The notes: generated by a model not told the origin, from the letters alone. A stretch of 64,000 nt of DNA from Hippopus hippopus (GCA_946811185.2 OX328113.1:6882001-6946000); one strand, 5' to 3'. Positions 1 through 12,408 are shown, counted from the stretch's first letter. A program made the numbers and translations.

Positions 1-59
1 CGTACTGTGTTGTCAACGTCCTTTAAATATCTATCCAAGAATATAATTGAGCTATGCAG

Positions 60-300
60 TTGTAAAAGGGGGGGGGGGGTTAATGCATCTGTGATCTAAT
101 AATCCAGGCAAGACCTTACGTCAAATTATGGATCCATAAAATCCATTTCGTTTTAAACAACCGACTGAATCCTGAGGTAGAATGGTCCTTTGACATGCAG
201 AAAATTGACCAACAGCAAAAAGTCTGAACCAGGTTAGCCTACGTGGACTGCACTGGCTTAACTTGATCAATACTTTTTTTAGTCGCTTTGAGCCCCTTTT
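60..300. repeat. Degenerate family C repeat
   Basis: The stretch has the body of a family C element (ATGGATCCATAAAATCCAT, then AATGGTCCTTTGACATGCAG) followed by a decayed version of the palindromic core around positions 226-262. It is preceded by a short poly-G run at 68-79. No coding potential is seen between here and the first GPCR exon. Confidence 0.5.
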
Positions 301-854
301 CTTTTTTTCACAGAGAAAAGCTCAGTTATATCGCACGAGAACATGATTTTTCTTCATGGCTTATGCTCTTTAAGACAATTCTATTCTATTATTTTTCTTT
401 TTGCAGACGAAAGTACTCAAACAGAAACAACAACAGGACGCGACAATTTCCGTTTCCGGTGATGATGTACTGCGAAACTACATCTTTTTTAAGTTCCTGG
501 TGTAGTGTAAATGATCTTTGAATCATATTGTTATCGTCCGTCAATTTGTCATAAGTGCAACTGAAGTGGCTCTTGATTTTATCATCACTGCATACAACAC
601 CGTTCATATTGTGAAATAAGTCACGCAATTATTTCAACTTTCATCAATATTTAGTACACAAAGGAGTATTTTGAAATGATCAGAAATGAGGATGATTAGT
701 AATCGTGTGAGTTTTGTATGTATTGAAATTTATTTTTATAATACGAGATTCTGTGTAAATCGAACGGAATGATTAAGTAGAATTAAAGGATCCAGTGATC
801 TGACATTGGAAAAACGGAAACAGGAAGAAAAAGTGGTTGTAAATAACAAAGGAT

Positions 855-1617
855 GTGCTTTTAGAAGAAGCAACCATGTTTACCAAAATACCAAAGGAAT
901 GGAGAGCGTCGGTGGAGGCGAACGTGACAATAGAATATTTAAACGATCTCCTAGTGAAGCTACATATTCCATCCATCGTGTTTATATCCATTTTAATGGT
1001 GATCGGCGTATTTGGTAATATACTCGTAGTGTATGTTTACACGACAAAATATCACTCTTCGACACATCGTAGTTTTATATTGTGGCTTGCATGGATAGAT
1101 CTTATAGCGTGTACTGTGGGTATGCCACTCCTTCTAGTCAGTATGCTTTATCCGTATATGTTCCCATCCGTTGAAGCCTGTAAGATATTTCGCTGTCTCC
1201 ATGTATTCTTCGTGGTCAGTTCGGCGTTTATCGTGATAGCCATTGCCATCGAAAGACATCGGCGTGTTTGTTTTCCGTTCTCGTACGAAATGTCGACGAG
1301 AAAAATAAAACTGATGTGTTTATTAGCGTCCATTTTGGGATTTCTAGTTGCAATTCCGGCTATCATTGTGTATGGCGAAGCAAATGTTGAAACCGGGGTC
1401 CAGAACATGACCGGAAAGGAGTGTTTCATTGACCCAAGTATGGAGAATTCGTTTCTACCACGTGGGTACTTTATGTTCCAATTGTTGCTCTGTCTTATCT
1501 CGATGGTAATTCTGGGAATTTTCTACTTCCGAATTGCAAGGACTATTTGGTTCCATCACCAATTCATCCGAGAGAATACATACACCAGAAAATCTTACAA
1601 TAGTGAGCCCGTCAAAG
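855..1617 (+). CDS. Class A GPCR, exon 1 (TM1-TM5)
   Basis: First visible coding exon of a rhodopsin-family receptor, residues 1-254 plus one base of codon 255. Seen: TM1 about 38-62 with the GN signature (N55), TM2 about 72-95 with LAWID (D82), Cys109 before TM3 and Cys190 in ECL2 able to form the conserved disulfide, ERH in place of DRY at 133-135, TM4 about 153-173 and TM5 about 205-228. N-glycosylation sequons sit at 23 (NVT) and 184 (NMT). The exon stops at a strong donor, AAAG|GTAAGT. The ATG at 876 (ACCATGT) has a better initiation context than the one at 855, so the protein may begin at Met8. The ligand class cannot be set; the layout suits the peptide-receptor branch. Plasma membrane, G-protein signalling by family knowledge. 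Confidence 0.88.
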
Positions 1618-1847
1618 GTAAGTAACTCTAAAAGGGTTTTCGGCATAATGCCGGGGAACTCCCCACCACGGATTTTGCAAGGCAGTTTTGGGAAACAATG
1701 CAAGACATATACGAAATGAATGTCGAAATGATGTACTCAAGACCTGCGTATTCACTATTCCGACATTGGTTCTTTACAATTCTTGCGTTGTCCCTTACCC
1801 TCCCCCTTCAAATTGTTGGGATTGTTTCAGGGTTTGCAGAGCCCTGG

Positions 1848-2130
1848 TAGCGCATTCCGTAGCGTGGAGGACTAGACACCAGGGGGTCCCTGGTTCAAAT
1901 CCCTAGCTCACCTTTTTCTTTCGGAAAATTGATGATAGTCATGCGACAGGATTTATCCCTATCTCTACGCTTGGAATCGATTCGACGATGGTTATATTGG
2001 AAAGCAGCTTGTGGCTTGGGAAGAACATTTTGCAAAGTACTGGTAAAAGAAACCCCATAGAAGCACTGGCCGCTGCGATATAACTGAAATAATGTTGAAA
2101 ACAACGTTAAACACCAGACAGTGAATCAAT
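1848..2130 (+). mobile_element. tRNA-headed SINE (type 1)
   Basis: It starts with a tRNA-like head containing a box B match (GGTTCAAATCC, about 1891-1901). A body shared with the copies at 25432 and 33528 follows (GATGATAGTCATGCGACAGG; GGAAAGCAGC), and it ends in GTTAAACACC plus a short AATC tail. The arrangement is that of a Pol III retroposon; the SINE superfamily was not established. Confidence 0.8.
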
Positions 2131-3012
2131 CTAAAAACGGTTTCCTTTTAACTCTTTACCCAACAATTCAAATTTTTGGCGACCTTAGGAAGAAAGCTTT
2201 GGTTACCAGCATTGTTTCCCTTTCTCACAAAGTTTTCTACCTTTTCAAAGACAAACCTATCATTTGGGTAACATTTAATTTGTCGTCTGCAAATACTTTA
2301 AAATTAGATGAGTCTATTTTTTTTTTCATCTGGTAAAGAGTTTATCCCCTTTCTCGCAAACAATAAGATTATCAGGTCAGAGGGAAGTCAACAGAGGGTA
2401 CTCTTAGAGACATTGCAGATATAGACCTGATTGCGAGAAAAGAAATGAAATCTAGACCGTATTCACCAACCATTCCAGTGAATCTTTTGCACTAGGAAAA
2501 AAGTTCCCCGTCTATCAGACGTATTCCTTATGGTTCGTTAGGTCGTTGTCCCGGGGATAGGTCGAAGGGCACAAACCAATGAACCTAATTAAAACAAGTT
2601 CGTCCTTTTTCTGTGATAGTGGCATACACTTGTTTGGGGTCTTGTTAGTGGAAATTACAACGATATCTCCCAAAACCAGAAAATGACCTTATTTGGTAGT
2701 ATCACGGCTTAAACCCTTTTACCAAATAAACTTGTGTTTTGACGATCCTTGTCAACAAGCCTATAGAAAACATTGCGGGAAAAGAACATGTTGGTGAGCA
2801 GCATTTGCAGACAACAAAACAAAGGTGGTTAAAGTAATACGCTTTGCATTTGAAATGTTACAAAAGGTTGCGGGAAAAAGTAAAAATGATGGTTACCGTG
2901 GTGTTTGACCAACGGCTGTTTTTTTTTTTCAAACAAAGGGGTAACGAAGAAACTGCGTATCACAAGAAGGCAGCAGCTGTACCTTTACCTCAATATGTTT
3001 TTATATCATTTG

Positions 3013-3270
3013 GCCTGCAACACGCGAAAAGGGGCATTCGGACATTTGCGTAAAGTGTCGTCTCGGATCAGCCTGCGCAGTCCGCGCAGGCTAATCCGAG
3101 ACGGCACTTTACGCCTACATTAAATTTTGTCCTACAGTAGACTTGCGTGAAACAGAAAATTACATGAAAACGGAGTGTCGTTTCGGATTAGCCTGCGCGG
3201 ACTGCGCAGGCTGATCCGAAACGACACTTTACGCAAATGTCCGAATGCCCGTTTTCACGTGTTGCAGACC
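3013..3270. mobile_element. Family C MITE (CTGCAACACG ends)
   Basis: The ends are inverted copies of each other (CCTGCAACACGCGAAAAGG against its complement near 3270). Two internal palindromes carry GCCTGCGCAGTCCGCGCAGG and its mirror GCCTGCGCGGACTGCGCAGG. Related copies lie at 27872 and 47571. No ORF is present, so it would be non-autonomous. Confidence 0.8.
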
Positions 3271-3351
3271 ATTTAGAATGGACGCCTGACTTGGTTTTCT
3301 GACTTTAAATTTATTTTCCATCATGCCACTTTGTAAAAGTTTTTGATTTTT

Positions 3352-3408
3352 CAAATAATAATAATAATAATAATAATGATAATAATAATAATAAAAATAG
3401 TGATTATG

Positions 3409-3451
<43 letters not shown>

Positions 3452-3545
3452 TAAAAAAATAATGATAATAATGATAATAATGATACAAGTTATACTAATA
3501 ATAGTTAAAGTAATAATAATGATAATAATAATAATAATAATAAAG
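3352..3545. repeat. (TAA)n microsatellite
   Basis: Imperfect TAA/ATA trinucleotide array with interspersed GAT units, inside the GPCR intron. Confidence 0.9.
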
Positions 3546-4290
3546 AAACAAATACTTACAAGAAGGAGTTAACGCTTTAAGAACCTCATGACAAAATTTT
3601 AGACTTATTCGACTGGAAAACATTCCCAGTCTACTAATGTAATGTGGCCCAAAATATAGAATTTGTTCTTGAAAGGGTAGAAAACATTGCTGTTTACCAG
3701 CATTGTCTCCTTTACCCACGTTGTTTTATAAACCATCTTCACCAGGGTCATAAAAACATGGAATTGTTTGATTGTTTGGTAAAGGTTTAATTTCTGCTGA
3801 CGTCCATTTTGAACTAAACAGGAAGTGACGTCATGTTTTGATGACGTCATCATTGCATGACATCATGACGTCATGATAACGTTTGGCGCCAAAAATAAAG
3901 CAGAGACCTTGATTTTTGTGTTTCTAAAATTTCGTTCAAATATCAGTAACGGTTAATGATATACAGGTGTGTTTTCATTAATTACTGAACACCCCTCGTA
4001 AGAACAACAATCTGGCAATACCAAACGAATGGTCATGGCATATTGGAATGGCAACGGAACCGAACAATAAACCTATTCAAATGTCAAAACGAAACGAAAT
4101 GGTACAAAGTTCGTTGACTCATCATGTAATTGGCATGTTTGTTATTTAACTCTTAACCCATCGTCGGTGACCCAGTTTCGATTCATTCTGTAATGCATGG
4201 AGAGTAACGTAATGCTTTAAACCTGGGTTCCGAGGATGCTCTTAACCAAGCAATCCCAAGTTTTAAGGGCATTGAGGAAGAAAGCTTTTG

Positions 4291-4359
4291 AAAACATTGT
4301 GGGAAAAGGAGAAAATGCTGGTTACCAGCATTTTCTCCTTTTTTCCCACAATGTTTTCT
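4291..4359. repeat. Family A palindrome
   Basis: AAAACATTGTGGGAAAAGGAG and AAAATGCTGG, a 4-5 nt centre, then the mirror arm down to CCCACAATGTTTTC. This is one of the better-matched copies; the flanks carry the family's common GTCGTCTGCAAATGC-type tail. Confidence 0.85.
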
Positions 4360-4959
4360 ACTCTTTCAAAGAAAAATTTCATCATTTGAGCCATATTTAA
4401 ATGCACCTTTTCCAACAGTGTTTTCTACCCTCTCATAGACAAACGCCATAATTTTAGTAACATTCAGTTTATCGTCTAAAAATTCTCTCAATTTACACAA
4501 GTGTAAAATTTTCTCGTTTGGTAGAAAACTAACGCAGTTTTCAACAGGATTATACGTAGTTAATTTCCACGAGCAACAATTACATGGTTTTTGCCTTCGA
4601 TACACTGCATAGAAAGAATGGTGTGTTTTTGACATAATGCTAGAATACTGAAATGGCTTTTTCTGTCCCAGGCCTTAATTATATCAATATTTAATAAATC
4701 ATATTCTGGCAAACTTATGTTTGTGTGTAGTGATACCATAAGTGTCATAAAAAATTGTATTTTTTAAGAACACCTTGTGGATTGTGATTTTTTTAGGTGA
4801 TGAGTATCAAAACTGTTAATTGCGTTGCTCATCGTTTAAGATCGGAAAAAATTGTCGAAAATCTACCATTTTTCAATGCATCGTATCAAAACAAAAACCA
4901 CATGATTGTCCCCATTGATTACGTCATTGTAAATTTTGGGAAGCATCAAGTAGCTTGGA

Positions 4960-5275
4960 TTGATTAATTGATTGTTTGATGCTTAACACCGTTTTCAACG
5001 TTGTTTCAGTTATATCGCAACGACCATTGCACCTATCCATGCTTTCCTTGAGTTTCGTTTACCAGTGCTTGGCACAATATTCTTCCCAAGCCACTGGCTG
5101 CTTTCGCACACAACCGACATCAAGCCATTGATCAACTTTGAGAGAGGAAGGAAGCCTGCCGCTATGACTATCATCAAATCTCAGAAAGAAATTGGCTGAG
5201 CTGGGAATCGAACAGTGACCCCCTTTTCTTAAGTCCTGTACGCTACCTATCGCGCAACCCGAGTTCGGCTCAGGT
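4960..5275 (-). mobile_element. tRNA-headed SINE (type 1), minus strand
   Basis: Read on the minus strand: tRNA-like head near 5270-5190, the shared body, and a terminal GTTAAGCATC/AATCAATTAATC tail near 4985-4965. Same family as the copy at 1848. Confidence 0.8.
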
Positions 5276-5775
5276 AGCTTTGAGTGAAGTGTTGAGCGTA
5301 GTTCTGCTCAATAAACTCGAGGAAAGTATTGATAGGTACACTGACCTCCATGAAATAACTGACATGGTGTTGGAAATAGCTTTAACTACCGAACTAATCA
5401 ACAATAAACTCTTAGAAAAACATCCTTACAATGGCATATGTTGGAATGACGTCGGGTCCAAATGATAAACGTATTCAAAAGTCCAAGACAGAGTCAAAAC
5501 AGAAGGAATGGTACAAAGTTCATTGGCCTTTTCCATTCCATCGTTTCTGTGCTTTGTTTGTTGTTGTATTTTCACTGTTTTCACCAAGTGTGCGGTTATT
5601 TCACGTCACACTGTGCATCCAATATCTTACTGCGTTCCGGGGCCCGTATACATCAAGAATTCTAGATTAATTTTTAGTCTACTTTTAGATTTAGAAAATA
5701 ACATGATTTCTGATTTGGTTTAGCCAATCAGAAATTCCGTTACCTTGAACTATAGAAAATTTTTGAGAAACCTCT

Positions 5776-6280
5776 CATTTATTTCATGCTTTCCGGTATT
5801 TTATCGAGAAATAACGGTTGAATATTTTCATATTTCATGGTTACGACCAGTGAAAAAAACGGATAATTTTTTCTAACTCTTCAATTGAAGGCGAAAACAG
5901 TAGTTCCTGCGCACTAGTTACCTAGGTAAAATTCGCGTGCCACTCAACCAGATGGAAATATGACGTAATTTACATTTCCCTACATTTCTCGCGCTTTACG
6001 TAATATTGTAATGCGTTGTTATGGGGAGGGGGTACGCCACGGGGAATTACCAAAAAAAATTCTACTGGATTTTGGTGTAAGTCCCCCAAAAAAGGGTTAT
6101 AAGCATGAAATAGGTAGATTTTTTTTTTTCGGTGAAAAATTGAAAATGATTTCATCTCGTGAACATCATCGGTAATATTTTCACCAGTGGCTGTGCCACT
6201 CGTGAAAATATTACAGATGATGTTCACTCGATGAAATATATTTCGATCTTTCACCGAAAAAAAAATATCCTCTATTTCCA
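5776..6280 (-). mobile_element. Family D foldback element, copy 1
   Basis: Inverted-orientation copy of an approximately 500-bp element whose centre is a hairpin (GTAATATTTTCACCAGTGGC ... GCCACTCGTGAAAATATTAC) flanked by TTTCACCG..AAAAAA arms. It ends in TATTTCATGCTTTC. No ORF. Confidence 0.75.
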
Positions 6281-7119
6281 CCAGTGAAACTCTTCAAGTT
6301 GAAGGCGCGTTTAAACCGGTTACCGGGACAGAAAAGAAAATTGGCAACATATACGAAATGCAATAAAATGCAACTGTCTCCACGTACGGAGGCACATTTC
6401 ATGACAATGCAGTGTCTTTTAAGTACGTTGTATATTCAGGCTCTTGTTCCTCATTTGTTATTTTCGTTAACCAGCATTTTCTCCTTTCCCACAATATTTT
6501 CTAACCTCTCAGAACTATTCCAATCATTGGAGCCACATTTAATTTATGGTCTGCAAATGCTTTCAATTTGGACTATTGTAAAACAGTGTCATATGTCAAA
6601 GGGCTAACTTATTAACCTTTCCGAAATTATGTTAAAAGAACTGCTTGGTCTGTATTCACCAGTCATATCATTTATCGCATACTCAATCTTATTCACGAGA
6701 ACATGTCTAAATTTAAAGGTAATGCATTATATGATTGGCTAAACCAAGTGGCTAAACCAAATGGTTTTAACCAATCAGAAGTTGCGTTACTTTCTAGATT
6801 TAGAACTAGACTGAGAATCCAGTATAGAATTGTTTGTTAATACAATTCCCGATGGACCGTTTTAAATGTTTGGAGTATGAATCTAATGTCCTCCGGAAAA
6901 AATAATCATTTTTCAAAAATGTTCTAACAACAAACGGCCACAGCAAACGCAAAGATCACAAAACATATTACACCCCCCAATTGTTTTATTGTTCTTGGGG
7001 GACCTAGTTGGTACCTGTGACATCAGAAATGATATGGCCTATAATAAATAACACCCTCTTTTCTCTGTGATTTTTCTAGGATCGCTGTAGCAAAAACGCT
7101 ACAAAACAATGCAGATGTT

Positions 7120-7410
7120 AAAATGCATTTGAATTTAAATCATACCCTTTAAAAGTATGGAAATTATTGTGAAATTGATTCTAAATGTACAGTCGGTCCA
7201 AGTGTTAGTCGCTGGCAAAGGAATGAGTTTTAAAATAATGTAAAAAAATAAACAAAAGATACAGCAACCTGGCAACATTTGACCTACCTTAAAAAACTCA
7301 TTTTTCTGCTAGCGACTTACACTTGGACCGACCCTAAAATGATAGATTGTCACCTTTCCTTTAATCCAATACTTTTATATGGTATCATTTATATTCAAAT
7401 GCATTTTAAT
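7120..7410. mobile_element. Family H foldback element, copy 1
   Basis: The outer arms AAATGCATTTGAATTTAAAT ... ATTCAAATGCATTTT and inner arms CGGTCCAAGTGTTAGTCGC ... GCGACTTACACTTGGACCG are inverted copies. Non-coding, about 290 bp. Confidence 0.75.
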
Positions 7411-7554
7411 ACCTGTATTGTTTACTTTTGGTAGCTATTGTGCTTTAAGGTTCATTTCTTGAAACCTTTTTGTGTAGGCAGTCAGACTTAGAACTTATAT
7501 AAACAACCAACAATGCCATTGGTTTGCCAATGAAAGAGCAGCGGCGGGTGAAAG

Positions 7555-8030
7555 ATATAGACCTAGTGGATATACATAATCGGTAATATTTTTACGAGTG
7601 GCTGCGCCACTCGTGAAAATATTACGGATAATGTTCACTCAATGAAATGAATTTCGAACTTTCACCGTAAAAAAACCAATAATGTATTTATTTCATGCTT
7701 TTAACCCTTTTTTGGGGGAAATTTACATCAAAATCTAGTACAGTTCTTTTCGGTAATTTCCCGTGGCGAACCCCCTCCGCATAACAACGCATTACAATAT
7801 TACGTAAAGCGCGAGAAATGTTGGGTAAATTACGTCATATTTCGATCTGGTTGAGTGGCACGCGCTGTTTACCAAGGTAAGAAGTGCACGGGAAGACCTG
7901 TTTCCGCCTTTAATTGAAGAGCTAGAAAATAAAATCGGTATTTTTCTCTGGTCATAACCATGAAATATCGAACACTATTCCACCGTTATTTATCGATGAA
8001 GTACTGAAAAGCATGAAATAAAAGGATATA
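7555..8030 (+). mobile_element. Family D foldback element, copy 2
   Basis: Plus-orientation copy: the CGAGTGGCTGCGCCACTCG hairpin near 7597-7615, then the same approximately 350-bp tail as at 5776 and 31150, closing in AGCATGAAATAAAAGG. Confidence 0.75.
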
Positions 8031-8332
8031 ATTCCCTTTAGATTTAGAAAAAAAAGTTGTCTCTTCTATTTTCAATGTAGCGAAAGATTCAGTGGTGTGA
8101 CACCATAATTGCTATATGCTGCATTTAATCTAAAAATGAATAAACGTGTCCCAAACTGACATTGAACAGAAATTGCATGCCATGTGTATGTTCCTATGAA
8201 AAACACAGGTCATTTGTTCAATATTCTTTTTCGCTTTAGGTTATCATTCGAGTGATAAATCATTTCTGAAAAAACAGGGCGTATGGTGTAATCTTACATC
8301 TGTTCTCATACTTCTTTCATCGCTAAACGCTT

Positions 8333-8601
8333 GAGCCATGTTCACTGAAAAGAGGGCTTAATGCATCTGCAAAAAGTTTCGACTCAGGTCAGCCTGCGCA
8401 GTCCGCGCAGGCTGACCTGAGTCAAAGCTTTTTGCTATTGGAAAATTTTCTGCATGTCAAAGGACCAGTGTACCATATGGTTTAGACGGTTGTTATACAA
8501 AATGGATCTTATGTATTCATAATTATGTGATGTCTTGCTTGGTATAATACATGTACATCACGGAGATGCATTAAACCCTTTTTTTTCAGAGCATGGCTCA
8601 T
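8333..8601. mobile_element. Family C element, near-complete
   Basis: Runs from GAGCCATG to the inverted CATGGCTC. The central palindrome is CAGCCTGCGCAGTCCGCGCA and its mirror, followed by the shared body with GTGATGTCTTGCTTGG and CACGGAGATGCATTAAACCC. Short terminal inverted repeats and no ORF indicate a MITE-like element. Confidence 0.8.
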
Positions 8602-8767
8602 AGATTTTTATAATGGATCGTTTTTCTTATCGACTGTAAATGCTTGGCTCTTGACTTAAGAATTAATATGTTCGATAGATAAAAATGATACTGTAACATA
8701 AAACACACGCAACATGTGCACAGCATGCACCATACATTATCAGTGATAACGTTTCTATCCTCCTTTA

Positions 8768-9085
8768 CCTTCTTCTTCTTCTTAATTTTCTTCTTCTTCT
8801 TCTTCTTCTTCTTCTTCATTTTCTTCTTCTTCTTCATTTCTTCCTCCTCCTCCTTCTTCTTCGGCTTCTTCTTCTTCTTCTCCTCCTCCCTCATCTTCTT
8901 CATTTTCTTCTTCTTCTTCATTTTCTTGTTGTTGTTGTTGTTCTTCTTCTTCTTTTTCTTCTTCTTCTTTATCTTCTTCTTCATCATCCTCTTCTTCTTC
9001 TTCTTCTGCTACTCCTCCTTCTCCACCTCCTTCTCCTCCATTTTCTCCATTCTTTTCTTCTTCTTCTTCCTCGCCGTCGACGTCG
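8768..9085. repeat. (TTC)n polypyrimidine array
   Basis: About 300 bp of TTC/CTC/TTG units with strict purine/pyrimidine strand asymmetry. It opens Lys-, Phe- or Glu-rich frames on both strands that are artefacts of composition. Such tracts can form triplex DNA. Confidence 0.92.
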
Positions 9086-9611
9086 CCGCCGTTGTCGCTA
9101 TCCTTATTATTATAAACACAGATGTCGTATCCTATGACTGTGTATATCAAAAGTATTCGCAGACCACAAAATAAATGCGACTTAATTAATGGGACTTATC
9201 TATGTAAGACAAAAAAGGTCGTTAAAGGAAAAAATGCTGACAAAAGCAAAACAGTGCTTGTTACCAGCATTTCTCCTTTTTTCAGAATGTTCCCAAAAGC
9301 ATTCTTCGTTACTGTACATACGGGATTATATAATAAAGGATGAAACATAGTTACGGAAAAGAAACAATCATGAAAAGGAGGGGGAGGAAAAATTGGAAAG
9401 ATTTTTTCATTAATCCCGGAAAAAAGTAATTCCGCTCGGATATACTTGTCTATTAAAGATATTCGATATTTCCATATTCAATCACGGTTCGTCCACGATC
9501 GGTCATCTGTAGTAGATATTTTCCTGACGCCAGGAACGGCCATTTACCCATGTTCGCCACAGACACATCTTTAACCCCTCAGGCTGCTAAACGCATCTCG
9601 CTGACCTTTTG

Positions 9612-9679
9612 CGGACAGTGTAGATCAAGATCAGACTGCACAGAACGTGCAGTCTGATCTTAGATCTACACTGTCCGAT
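9612..9679. repeat. Family B palindrome
   Basis: GGACAGTGTAGATCAAGATC, then AGACTGCACAGAACGTGCAG and the mirror arm ending in ACACTGTCC. A nearly perfect hairpin in the GPCR intron. Confidence 0.8.
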
Positions 9680-9844
9680 AAGGACATATTGTCCTCCCCC
9701 CCCAAAAAAAAAACCCCCAAAAAACCTTTGAAATAGCAAAATTTTGGTTTTTACTAACGGCTAAAAAATTTAATTTCACTTATTTAGCAGGATAAAGGGT
9801 AACCCTAAAGTCCCATTAGCGGCCAAAGGTAAACAAGGAAATTG

Positions 9845-10165
9845 TTAAAATGCCTCTAGATTTAAATTATATCATTTCAAAGTATGGAAAGTATTGTGAA
9901 GATGAAAACCTGTCACTGTGCGGTCGGTCCAAGAGTTAGTCGATTGGAAAAAAAAAAAAATGAATTCTAAAACCAGGCAAAAAGTCAAACAAAAAAAGAG
10001 CGACCTGGCAACTACCCTTATTAACCTGGATTTTAAATTCATTTTTCTGTCAGAGACTAGGTAGCACTTAGACAGACCGTGCAATAATAGATTGTCATCT
10101 TCATTAACACGCATGTACATGTACTTTCCATATTTTTAAATGCTATGATTTAAATTCAAATACTT
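9845..10165. mobile_element. Family H foldback element, copy 2
   Basis: Decayed copy of the element at 7120, with arms CGGTCGGTCCAAGAGTTAGTC and AGACTAGGTAGCACTTAGAC and the AAATCAT/ATGATTT outer arms. Confidence 0.6.
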
Positions 10166-10299
10166 TTTGACACCCACATTGATTACACGTGGCCGCTATT
10201 GGGCCGTTTAGAAACTAAAACTAGCAGCTAAATTAGAAATTAAAACTATCAACTTTTCAACGTCTTTACCCCTCTCCCCCACCCCCAGTGCGCCACGCT

Positions 10300-10460
10300 A
10301 GTAACAACCGATTAAACTACGATGTAGAATGGTGCTTGGACATGTAGAAAATTGAGCAACAGCAAAAAGTTTCGACCCATGTCAGCATGCGCGGACTGCG
10401 CATGCTGACATGGGTCGATATTTTTAGTAGATGCATAATACTCCCTTTACACAGAGTATG
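10300..10460. repeat. Family C palindrome, partial element
   Basis: Core CAGCATGCGCGGACTGCGCA and its mirror; it ends about 50 bp before the GPCR exon 2 acceptor. The body GTAGAATGGTGCTTGGACATG is reversed relative to the copy at 8333. Confidence 0.75.
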
Positions 10461-10508
10461 ACTAAATTGTTACTTGCAAATATAAAGTATTCTTATTTTT
10501 TTTTTCAG

Positions 10509-11068
10509 ACAAATCATCGTTTGACAAAATCAAAGAAGAAGACGAAGTCTTCAACCATGACACAAACGGGAAAAATCACGAGACGTCAAATTTACGAGAC
10601 AAATATTCGCGGGAGTCCTCCCCAGCCAAGTCTCTAGACGACGTAGCCCCTCATCAAGACCCGTACGGTGACCTAGTCAAAAAGGTCAAGATAAGGGAAA
10701 AGTCGCGGTCCTCATCTCCCGCAACGCCAACCAAAAATGGAAACAATACGAGGCATGAATCGTCCCGCAGCGACAAATCGATTGGGCCGAGTCTGCGCAC
10801 TAAGCAAGTGACACTGATGCTATTTATAATCACAATCGTGTTTATTTTGTCCTTTATACCACACTTGACCTTGATGGTTTTACAGACCTTGAACCCTGAA
10901 TTCATCGATGACTTTTCACCCGAAATAATTGCAGTTTATAATATTTTCCTGCGGACATTTGTGATAAATAACATGGCCAATCCAATCATTTACGGATTTT
11001 GTGACAAGAAGTTCCGGTCTGCGTGCGCAGATCTTTTATTGACATTGTTTACTTGTGGTCGTTATTGA
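10509..11068 (+). CDS. Class A GPCR, exon 2 (ICL3, TM6, TM7, C-tail)
   Basis: Completes the receptor begun at 855, residues 255-440. A long Ser/Lys/Asp-rich third intracellular loop (about 230-354) leads into TM6 about 355-380, whose FILSFIPH carries the conserved proline of the FxxCWxP region. TM7 is about 393-420 with NPIIY at 412-416 matching NPxxY, followed by a DKKFR helix 8. The last codons and the stop TGA (11066-11068) fall inside the first unit of a 164-bp tandem triplication, so the natural C-terminus is duplicated downstream out of context. The acceptor is a T-rich run ending in CAG at 10506-10508. Confidence 0.87.
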
Positions 11069-11494
11069 GTGATAGTTGCAATAAGGCGATAGCTTGTCGT
11101 CGATTTATGAATTTGCATTTACTGATCGTCGGCACAGGTTACCGTCGAAGGGTATGGATCATGTACGACAAGAAGTTCCGGTCTGCGTGCGCAGATCTTT
11201 TATTAACCTTGTTTACTGGTGGTCGTTATTAAGTGATAGTTGCATTAAGGCAGTAGCTTAACGTCGATTAATGAATTTGCATTTATTTATCGTCGCCAAC
11301 GGTTACCGTCGACGGGTATCGATCATGTACGGCAAGAGGTTCCGGTCTGCGTGCGCAGATCTTTCGTTGACCTTGTTTACCTGTGGTCGATATTGAGTGA
11401 AAGTAGCAATAAAGTAGTAGTATATCGTCAATTTACGATTGCATTTATTGATCGTCGCCACCGGTTACCGAAAGGTATCGATCATCTGTATATT
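11003..11494 (+). repeat. 164-bp tandem triplication of GPCR 3' end
   Basis: Units start at 11003, 11167 and 11331 (164-bp spacing), each opening with GACAAGAAGTTCCGGTCTGC or a close variant, i.e. TM7-proximal coding sequence plus stop plus 3' UTR. Only unit 1 is in the gene's frame. Unit 3 has AATAAA at 11409-11414, where the first unit reads AATAAG, so it may supply the poly(A) signal. Confidence 0.85.
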
Positions 11495-11754
11495 GGTATC
11501 ATGAATGGGCCCGCAAATAGGCCCGCAGTATAAACAAGTCCACATGTTTATCAATCACAAGTTATCGTTCATTAATTCGAGATAAATACCAAGAAGTAGG
11601 CCAAAAGCATTCTTTTACAGCTTAAAACAAAACAAAACAAAAAAATGTTTTATAGAAGCAATCCCGTGTTTTCATCTTGATGTGGATGCGTGTTTACACG
11701 TTTGATGAAGGCACTAACTCTTTCACTACCGACGGTCAGTTACATCGCTCTTGC

Positions 11755-11823
11755 GGAAGGCGTAGATCAAGATTAGACTGCACAGAAAGAGTTGTCTGAT
11801 CTTTAATCTACACCATCCGCTAC
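11755..11823. repeat. Family B palindrome, degenerate
   Basis: GTAGATCAAGATTAGACTGC with a mismatched mirror ending near TACACCATCCGC. Confidence 0.6.
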
Positions 11824-12340
11824 CCCTTTGCTTAATTTCAGCCAGTGTTGGACGAAAATCTGTTTTCAGATAACGAAAAAGTGAAATTTAATTAGTTTGC
11901 AGTTAAATAGACATCTTTACAGCCAGAGAGTAAACAAACACTGTTAAAACTTGACGGTGTTATAATCTAGTCAGCTGTGTAAACGTAGATAAAAAATCAA
12001 TATAAGGTGTATGGGGTAAAGAAACTGTTGGGATTTGTCTTCGATTTAAACCAGAAACTGTGGTTGTTATGTCTATGGCTAGCCGCAATAGAATGAAATG
12101 CGTTTTCTATCTGCCGTAATCTGTGCAACCTTGCAACCATCAGGGTCAATATTTGGCATGAAAATACAAGAGTGATTATCGTTTCATAAAATAAAGAGAA
12201 AAAAAAAACAGTTAAAAAACTGGACGAAAACGAGTGAAGATGTATGTTTAAAAAATTGATTTTTCATCAGATGACAAAATTTTAGACCTGTCCAAATTCA
12301 GAGCATTTGGTCAAAACATAAAATTTGCCTCTGGAGGGCT

Positions 12341-12408
12341 AGAAAACAATGTGGAAAAAGGAGAAAATGCTGGTTACCAGCATTTTGTCCAATCTCCACA
12401 ATGATTTC
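12341..12408. repeat. Family A palindrome
   Basis: Left arm GAAAACAATGTGGAAAAAGG, centre GGTTACC, slightly decayed right arm. Confidence 0.8.

Larger units (their letters stand above)
1618..10508 (+). other. GPCR intron, 8.9 kb, filled with repeats
   Basis: Bounded by GTAAGT at 1618 and a polypyrimidine-AG acceptor ending at 10508. Joining the exons gives a GAC codon across the junction and keeps the frame into TM6. The intron holds a SINE, family A, B and C palindromes, two copies of family D, two of family H, and (TAA)n and (TTC)n arrays. No other coding segment was recognised in it. Confidence 0.85.

Noticed and set aside
8598..9150. Long Lys-, Phe- and Glu-rich open frames on both strands
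   Set aside because: They are readings of a (TTC)n polypyrimidine array in several frames; no non-repetitive protein sequence.
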